The translations under genes were made by a program, and so were the position numbers. A DNA stretch of 64,000 nucleotides from Sepioteuthis lessoniana (lineage: Eukaryota; Mollusca; Cephalopoda; Myopsida; Loliginidae), in assembly GCA_963585895.1 (NCBI GenBank), contig OY757904.1, positions 158,454,749 through 158,518,748 on the forward strand, in the 5' to 3' direction. The notes beneath the pieces are model-generated. The model saw only the letters and a program-made list of their open reading frames with translations, made no database searches and had not been told where the DNA came from. Every line of letters begins with the position of its first letter. Positions within the stretch are counted from its first letter, which is position 1. This document shows positions 57,344 through 64,000 of this stretch, piece after piece.

Positions 57344-57909
57344 GGTGCATTCAACGGCCCTTGGTTACAGACAGTTTCTCGTCTATACGATCATCACACC
57401 TGAGTTAGATATACGTGGTGTATTCAATAAGTTTCCAGACTTTTTTTGTATAAGCATTTAAAATGGTCGTAGAATCTTGAAAATTTAGTATGTTATTGCT
57501 ATACATCTTATGAGATGACTGACCAATTTTTATGATTTCACGTTCAAATGAACAGCTACAGCAGGAATTGGAATACACCCTACTAAAGCCAGATTATCAC
57601 AACTGGTGAATTTCAAAAAGGCATTCAACGGTGCATTCAACGGCCCTTGGTTACAGACAGTTTCTCGTCTATACGATCATCACACCTGAGTTAGATATAC
57701 GTGGTGTATTCAATAAGTTTCCAGACTTTTTTTGTATAAGCATTTAAAATGGTCGTAGAATCTTGAAAATTTAGTATGTTATTGCTATACATCTTATGAG
57801 ATGACTGACCAATTTTTATGATTTCACGTTCAAATGAACAGCTACAGCAGGAATTGGAATACACCCTACTAAAGCCAGATTATCACAACTGGTGAATTTC
57901 AAAAAGGCA
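57344..57909. repeat. 286-bp perfect tandem duplication
   Basis: 57344-57623 and 57630-57909 look identical throughout (offset 286). The unit includes 68 bases of flank (GGTGCATTCAACGGCCC start) and the first 210 bases or so of the mariner. The join sits on the short repeat GCATTCAACG. Confidence 0.9.
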
Positions 57910-58589
57910 ATCTGGACGTTAGGACACTTTAGGAGAACGATATGCAATAGAATTCTGTTCTAAACTTGGAAAAAATGCCGGAGAGACGTATGGAATGCTT
58001 CAGACTGCTTTTCGACCATTTTGCATGAATCGAGCATCAGTTTTTGAGTGGCATATGAGATTCAAGGAAGGCACGGAGTCTGTGAGGGATGATGAGAGGT
58101 GTGGGAGGAGTAAGGAAGTCAATACACCAGAGTTGATTGGCTAAAGGGTTAGGGTTACTATGTTGAGGTTTTAAGGGAGTTCAGGAAAAAATTCCGTCGG
58201 AAGAGGCCAGCACTCTTCAAATCGGGTCAGTGGCATTTCCACCAGGACAATGCACCAGTCCACAACTCCATCCTTGTCAGACTATTTGACCAAGATGGGC
58301 ATCAAGACATCACCCTCCCTATAGTCCAGACCTTGCTCCCTGTGACTTTTGCTTATTCCCTAAGCTCATAGATATAAGACAATTGCGGAGATGAAAGGGG
58401 CTGTGACGAGGGTCATTGACACGCTCACACAAGAGGACTTCCATGGGGCCTTCCAGACATTATTGGAACAGTACAAGTGCATTGCAGCCAGAGTACATTA
58501 CTTCGAAGGGGACTAGAGTTTCATGTGGGAACTATCAATAAAAGTGCCCATACGAAAAAAGTCTGGAAACTTATTTAATGATCCTCGTA
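57412..58589 (+). mobile_element. Mariner element with duplicated 5' end
   Basis: Left TIR ATTCAATAAGTTTCCAGACT (57421, and again 57707) and right TIR AGTCTGGAAACTTATTTAAT (58559) are inverted. The transposase remnant is on the plus strand. Without the duplication the element would be 57698-58589, about 890 bp, shorter than the usual 1.3 kb. Confidence 0.85.
57947..58515 (+). pseudogene. Mariner transposase with internal deletion
   Basis: The N-terminal HTH is clear: AIEFCSKLGKNAGETYGMLQ, then NRASVFEWHMRFKEG and EVNTPELIG. The middle of the protein, including the first catalytic Asp motif, is deleted at about 58145. The reading resumes with LREFRKKFRRKRPALFKSG and HFHQDNAPVHNS (second catalytic Asp retained). 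A frameshift then follows, and the C-terminal LTQEDFHGAF is readable in another frame. Confidence 0.85.
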
Positions 58590-58592
58590 TTT

Positions 58593-59426
58593 ATGACCGT
58601 CAAAAGAATGAGAAGAATCCCTCGTGGGTTGTTGTGTTTGTAGCCGTGGACATGATTGGCCAAATGCTGAGTAGAGCATGAACCAACATCAACTCTCCAT
58701 GAGCTAATTGTAAGTCCTGAGAATTCAATGCGAAACAAATGGTTTTCCAGATTATCCTATTGTAGCGATCCACCTGGGCATTGCCTCGTGGGTGATAAGG
58801 GGTTGTCTTGCTTGAGGCAAATCCAACCAACAGCAGGTATTCCTTTACCATACGAGCAGAGAAACCTAAGCTTCAGTTCTACGGGAGATACCTAGGTGCT
58901 CCATATAGGTAGAAGATGGGTTCCAAACACTGAACAATCGTCTTCGCTGAGGTATCTTTGTTCAGAATTACATATAAAAACGCCGGAAATCATCCCTAGC
59001 AACAAACAAAAATTTGTTATGTGTCCTTTGTGGTAATGGTCCCTTGAAGCCCATATTCAAGCGCTCTTGAGCAGCTTTGATAAATTTACAACGAGATAAG
59101 ATAGTTAACCGTGGTATCAGTACGGCTCGTGTTCGACATGATGAGCATGTTTACTTTAATTTGTATGAGAAAAAGGGTGTATTTTTAGAACGTACATAAT
59201 ACCTTGACATTAACTCTTTGGTGGGACAAGTCATCGAGAACAAAAGTAACATTACAGAAGGCACGACTCAAGGTGTCAGCGACCACATTACAGTTCCTAG
59301 GATGGTGGCGAATGTCGTGGCTAAAATTTGCCTGTGCAAATCGCCAACCTTAGATCTTATCGTTGATAATTTTGGAAGTTTTACGATTGCCCATCATAAA
59401 AGTTATGGACATTTGATCAGTCACGA
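58593..59426 (-). pseudogene. Ty3/gypsy-type pol relic (RNase H and integrase parts)
   Basis: From high to low coordinates: an RNase H-like part (VTDQMSITFMM, then NFSHDIRHH and NVVADTLSRAF, 59420-59210). Next an integrase core start near 59070 (ERLNMGFKGPLP, where the family has Asp in place of the Gly) and FLFVARDDFRRF. A later integrase segment lies at 58851-58600 (GFASSKTTPYHPRGNAQVDR YNRIIW). Stops and frameshifts throughout. The LTR element at 59427 cuts its upstream side and the mariner its downstream side. Confidence 0.8.
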
Positions 59427-59974
59427 TGTAGCCTAGCCAGATATTAATATGTGAAATAGACATAGGGAATCCCGAAATACACGAAATTGGTTCAGGTACG
59501 AAACTTTTATTTACCTTTTTGAGTTTAAGGTTTTTCGACATGAGGAGAGAGAGACACAATTTCTTTCTATGCTGACTTTTCCATCTGACCCTACCACGAG
59601 CGGCCCCCGCCGCAAACTACTGGTCTGGCCTCGGCGAGCTCCGAAAATCGACTTACTTTGTCCAAGCTCAAATCTCAACTCTCTTATTCAGAGTTTAAAT
59701 CTCAACTAACTGTTTTTTTTTTTCAAATTCCCAAATCCTCATCGCTTCCGGGCATGACGTCATTCACGTCCCCGGTCTCATTTCCTATCAGGGGTTTTTA
59801 TTGTGACATCTGTGATTGTCACATCCGCCCCGCGCGCACGTGAACACCTGCACTCAATGCACTAACTAACCCATGCACTAAGCCGAAATGTTCTCGGTCT
59901 AACTAAACCGAAAGGCAAGATATATAAAACGGAAAATGATAATATAAAAAAAATCCTTCTGCAATTATATAACA
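59427..59974 (-). repeat. 3' LTR of the 3.1-kb element
   Basis: 548 bp. It lacks about 75 bases found in the other LTR near its left end (a TATATG-rich segment). Contains TATATAAAACGGAAAATG and the ATGACGTCATTCACGTCCCC block (a CRE-like TGACGTCA). Confidence 0.8.
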
Positions 59975-61895
59975 TACCTATCCACCCAACAAAATAAAAT
60001 CATTTGTTATAGAAGATAAATTATTTTCTTAAACTAATGTACCGCTCTTCCTCATGTCGGATTGATTAACAAAGTAACAGTAAAACAATTTCAACAATAC
60101 AATATAAAAACAAGACAATGAAACATGCAACAGTCCTAAAACCCAAAAGTTAGTGAAAACAAAAAAAAAAGTGTTCGTATCGTCCTTCATTTTCTTTTTT
60201 TTCCATTTTTTTTCTAACACATTTTCTGGTTCTTCTTTTCTCTTTTTTTTCAAATTTTTTTCCAACAATCACTGGTTCGGCATGTATATTTTTTCAATCT
60301 TGAATTTGTTTTTTTGGGTTTTTTTTCTTTCTTCTACCAGGTCAATTGCTCATTATCTGTCTTTTACTCTTATGCTTTCCTCCTACATCCGTACTCATTA
60401 CTTCTAACTTTATATCTCCTTCTCAAGTAATCTCCGTCATTAATTGATATACATATTTTAATAACGCGCGCTGTCATTCTCCGCCCTTTACAGCTAAGTA
60501 AAGATAAATGTTTCCCCTTTTTCTTCAACTTTTGACCCCCGTCAAACGATCTATCACTCATCTTTTCAATAGCTTACGAGTACCCTTCTTTCTTATCTTT
60601 TTTCTTTTTTGCTTTAAAATATCCCGGGTGTTCTTTACTAAACCACCCAAATTTCTATTCATTCAGCCAACAACATTCCCCCCCCCTCAAAAACAAATCA
60701 AAACGGAGTCCATGAATTTTCCGCACAATGAGATTGTTAAAATTTCGCACATGTACTTAATTATCTAATCTCCCAACCCCTTGTTTCCGAATATCCTCCT
60801 CAACAAAAACCTCAAAGCCCCACTCCATGGGGGGAACTCACAAAATATATGTCTGTCTTGTCAGACACAAAGAAAAATATCTGTCTCTTGGTTGCTCTGT
60901 CCCAATGGCCAGATTATTCGAGACTATTCCGGTTGATACGGGCCAGAAGAGGGCCCGATACATCACCTGTGCCCCCAATAGTTGGTATCAAAAAACTTCC
61001 ACAAAAACCGGCATGCTTTCCATCAGCACCTAAAATCGATTCCATAACACTTCCAATACCCACAACTTCACAGACATTAAAACCTGCCCCAAAAGTCCTA
61101 GCTACAGACATGCAAAAGTATATGCGCATTCTTCAGACAAACCACTGATGTTCGAAATTCCAGATTTTGGATTGAAATCCTAATCTCTCATTACTATCCG
61201 CTGAGACAGTATTGACAAGTTACTACAAAATTTAATTCATAAAAATTTTGTTTACTATAAACGTCAACCATGTCCCAGGCAGTATCTGTCCCATGGCCAT
61301 CTTTCTTTCTCTTCATTTCACGGCCGCCTGTCTGCATGTTTCCCTCTCACTCTCTTTCTCTCTCTCCCACACTACGATACAAAATTACATATAGTAGTAA
61401 TCGTCGTTTTTCTATGCTCTCCTCGATTTAAAAAAAAATTATTTCCAATTTCATCTTTTAGAATATACGCCATCAAGACTCATTTTACTACCCACTTGTA
61501 TTAATACTAACTTTTTTCCATTATTATAATCATTGTAAATTTTTTTCCCACTATGACAGACAGAGAAAACTCATTCGAATGAGCAAATACCTTCTTTTAC
61601 TTTTTTTTTTCTTTTCATGCCTTCTTCTTTTCGTCTAGGGCCTTATGTCGAACTTTTCTTTCTTCTTTTTCTCGCTGTTGGGGTGCTGCATTTTTTTTTC
61701 TTGATTTCGGAGTTGAGCTTTTTTTTCTTATTTTCCTGTTGATTCTTTTGCCTTTTCTCTCTCTCCTTCCATCACCTGAACTAGCCGTTCGAAATTGATT
61801 CAAATGTTCTTGGCCGTTTCCTTGATCGTGTGGACCCAGACTCGAAATCATGCCATGAACGGCATGCCTTGGCCTCCGGCACCAAATAAATCACA
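59975..61895 (-). other. Interior of the 3.1-kb LTR element
   Basis: Rich in T and C on the plus strand, hence purine-rich in the element's sense. The minus strand has only a Lys/Arg-rich frame at 61851-61615 just after the putative primer-binding site (GRRERKGKRINRKIRKK), which could be a decayed nucleocapsid-like or chance frame. Plus-strand frames of about 100 residues at 60827-61148 show no motif. Confidence 0.5.
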
Positions 61896-62517
61896 TGTAA
61901 TATAGGTCCAAAAATATACGACCAAGATACGGATATGTGAAATGTACATATGTTTATACAGATATGTAGAACATACGAAAACGTTCATTATGCATATAGG
62001 AATCCGAAAAACACGCGAAATTGGTTCAGGTACGAAACTTTTTATTACCTTTTTGAGTTTAAGGTTTTTCCACATGAGGAGAGAGAGACACAATTTCTTT
62101 CTATGTTGACTTTTCCATCTGACTCCATCACGTGCGGCACCCCCGCCAAAAACTACTGGTCTGGCCTCGGCGAGCTCCGAAAATCGACTTGCTTCGTCCA
62201 AGCCCAAATCTCAACTCTCTCGTTCAGAGTTTAAATCTCAACTAACTGTTTTTTTTTGTCAAATTCCCAAAACCTCAGCGCTTCTGGGCATGACGTCATT
62301 CACGTCCCCGGTCTCATTTCCTATCTGTTTTTTTTTATTGTGACATCTCTGATTGTCACATTCGCCCCGCACGCGCGTGAACACCTGCACTCAATGTATG
62401 CACCTAACTAACCCATGCACTAAGCCGAAAGGTTCTCAGATTAACTAAACCCGAAAGGCAAGATATATAAAACGGAAAATGATAATATAAAAAAAATCCT
62501 TCCGCAATTATATAACA
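61896..62517 (-). repeat. 5' LTR of the 3.1-kb element
   Basis: 622 bp. Same blocks as the left LTR, including TGACGTCA, CATGAGGAGAGAGAGACACA and TATATAAAACGG. Ends TGTAATATAGG / TATATAACA on the plus strand, so the terminal TG/CA is kept. Confidence 0.8.
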
Positions 62518-62521
62518 ACGA

Positions 62522-64000
62522 TGGATGGGTAATGCTGATTCAGGGTTTGCAACATGAATGCAACAGGTCACCCAGACTGATTTGGGTTAGCTGATATGGC
62601 AACATTTGAAGTATTGCATTCAATTGAATATGTCTTGGTGTTATCCGGTCAATTTAGTACAGCCATCATAATTAGTTATTTTAAGTGTGATACTATGGGA
62701 CTTGAGTGTATAAGTACACATACGTATGGATGTGTAGATGTATATGTACATGTGTATGTATATCCATATAGGAGCCTGGACAGATATGTGTGGGTATGTA
62801 TGTAAACATACGTTGAGTAAGTATATTCATTCACTTCTCCCAGTCTAAGTGGAGAAGACCGCTCAAGCCAATTTGAGAAACTCCCTCAAGTCAAGACTTA
62901 AAAGAATTAAAATTTATTGTCATACTTTTTAGGGCATCTCGGTGACATACAGTCTAGCAATATCTTTATGTTCGGTCTTATGGGTAGTCTGTGTTCGGAT
63001 GTTGGGAAGAGTAATACCTGCATATATATCAGTTGGTTAAGCAGTTGGTTAGAGCAGGTGTGAGAGTGCTTTGGTGGAAGTCAGTTTGTTGGCAATGACC
63101 AGAGAGACGAGTTAGACGCGGAAAACGGAGACAGTTTGTCGGCGACGACCAGACATAGCAGTGGTAGTAGGGAGCTAAACTGGAGAAGGCCCTGTGGTGA
63201 CACACCGAACTCTATCCGTAATCAGGTCCTGTTCCTTAAACCTTGTATTGTCTTTTCTTTTCCCTTGTCCTTGTAAGCATATGCATCTGTAGAGTAAATA
63301 ATGTAGGATCATGACATCGCGGCACAGCAGAATATGCAAAAGTGCACAAAGTATGCATAATTCACATAAGCAGATAGATGCACGGACAGCAGGCGAAACG
63401 CTTACGTCATATAAATTGCTGAATGTTTCACACACTTCAGAGGGAAATGTTTTCTCTTGTTTAGAGGCTGAGCACAGTCTGAAAAACGAAGGATTGACTT
63501 TGCATGATATACCTCGAACTGGTTTAAATGGTACTATTTTAATGAGTATTTCCAGATCTAGAAGTGGCTGTCATCTGGACTTATCTGGTCAAACTAATCC
63601 ATAACCAGTTTTGTACTCAAGCACATATATCTCATTTGCAGAAAGTGTTGATTTTTATCATTTAGTGTGAGTTGCCGGCGCTGAGCAACTTCTTGAACAT
63701 TTCAATCATACATCCTAGATGCATCAAGGTAGGTCCTCAGTGATGCACTGTCTTCATCGCCGATTTCGGGTTTTTTTGCATCATATCGGCTCCGACAGCA
63801 ACCCCGGCATGACTCTGGAAGAGCCAAGCCGCCTCCTTGGTCGCGATGGGCTACGCTCGTGCCTCTACCAAAGCAATAACAATAATAAGGCCGGACTTCG
63901 GCCGTTCTTATAGACATCTGTCCTTCAGTAACAGCCAATGAAAAACAGGGCATTTCACACTCCTCTACTATATAATACTATCTTTACTTCGTCCGGTTTC
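62522..64000. other. Unassigned end of window
   Basis: Mixed composition. The GC-richer block 63040-63200 contains two imperfect copies of a GTTTGTTGGCAATGACCAGA-type motif about 48 bp apart (63085 and 63133). The block 63700-63915 carries overlapping frames on both strands without motif. No gene, SINE or transposon recognised. Confidence 0.4.

Larger units (their letters stand above)
59427..62517 (-). mobile_element. LTR retrotransposon without pol (non-autonomous), 3.1 kb
   Basis: Two direct repeats (59427-59974 and 61896-62517) over 90% alike by eye, each ending TTATATAACA on the plus strand (so TGTTATATAA on the minus strand). ACGA precedes the left one (59423-59426) and follows the right one (62518-62521), a 4-bp TSD. 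Minus orientation: TTTGGTGCCGGAGGCC just inside the right LTR could be a primer-binding site, and GGGTGGATAGGTA just inside the left LTR a polypurine tract. The 1.9-kb interior has no recognisable gag or pol. It sits in or beside the gypsy relic. Confidence 0.82.

Noticed and set aside
60029..60407. Short Lys- or Phe-rich ORFs
   Set aside because: Low-complexity T/C-rich interior of the LTR element; no domain.

Overview
The window is AT-rich, intron-heavy and crowded with repeats. It looks like nuclear DNA from a mollusc, most likely an octopod cephalopod. That placement is inferred from the mix seen here: several tRNA-derived SINE families, Tc1/mariner relics, LINEs with ATG-repeat tails, solo LTRs, long TA and CA microsatellites, and GT-AG introns of 1-15 kb. 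No prokaryotic features are present.

The only gene I can support is a plus-strand WD40-repeat protein. Its last eight coding exons lie between 2176 and 37018. They splice in one continuous frame into 366 residues that end in a glutamate-rich acidic tail; the 5' part lies upstream of the window. I do not recognise the orthologue. Three candidate polyadenylation signals lie 0.5-0.9 kb past the stop.

Introns of this gene (1-37 kb) hold: an antisense LINE relic (1-1960); a 1,079-bp solo LTR nested in a tRNA-like element; a foldback element with a tRNA-like core in intron 3; SINEs, one of which abuts the exon 6 acceptor; four mariner-type relics and a Tc1-type fragment; an inverted pair of LINE 3' ends; two large arrays of the same 48-bp minisatellite in opposite orientations; a second solo LTR; and a 2.3-kb Tc1 element sitting in a TA microsatellite and itself split by a third solo LTR.

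From 37 to 58 kb I see no gene. The sequence is a patchwork of SINE-A, SINE-B and the dispersed 48-bp-unit element, plus LTR-like segments, a purine-only microsatellite and LINE C-terminal fragments. Three SINE-A copies keep target-site duplications (TSDs). From 57 to 62.5 kb there is a mariner whose 5' end is duplicated, a Ty3/gypsy pol relic, and a 3.1-kb LTR element with a 4-bp TSD and no recognisable pol. The last 1.5 kb is unassigned.

The most interesting points are: the dispersed element that carries a 48-bp internal repeat and expands it to about 20 units; TIR-flanked elements with tRNA-like cores; 3' tails shared by otherwise unrelated repeats; the Tc1 copy, which from memory closely resembles a teleost/lamprey family; and at least four LTR insertions with clean 4-bp TSDs. 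I found no new enzymatic or defence system.
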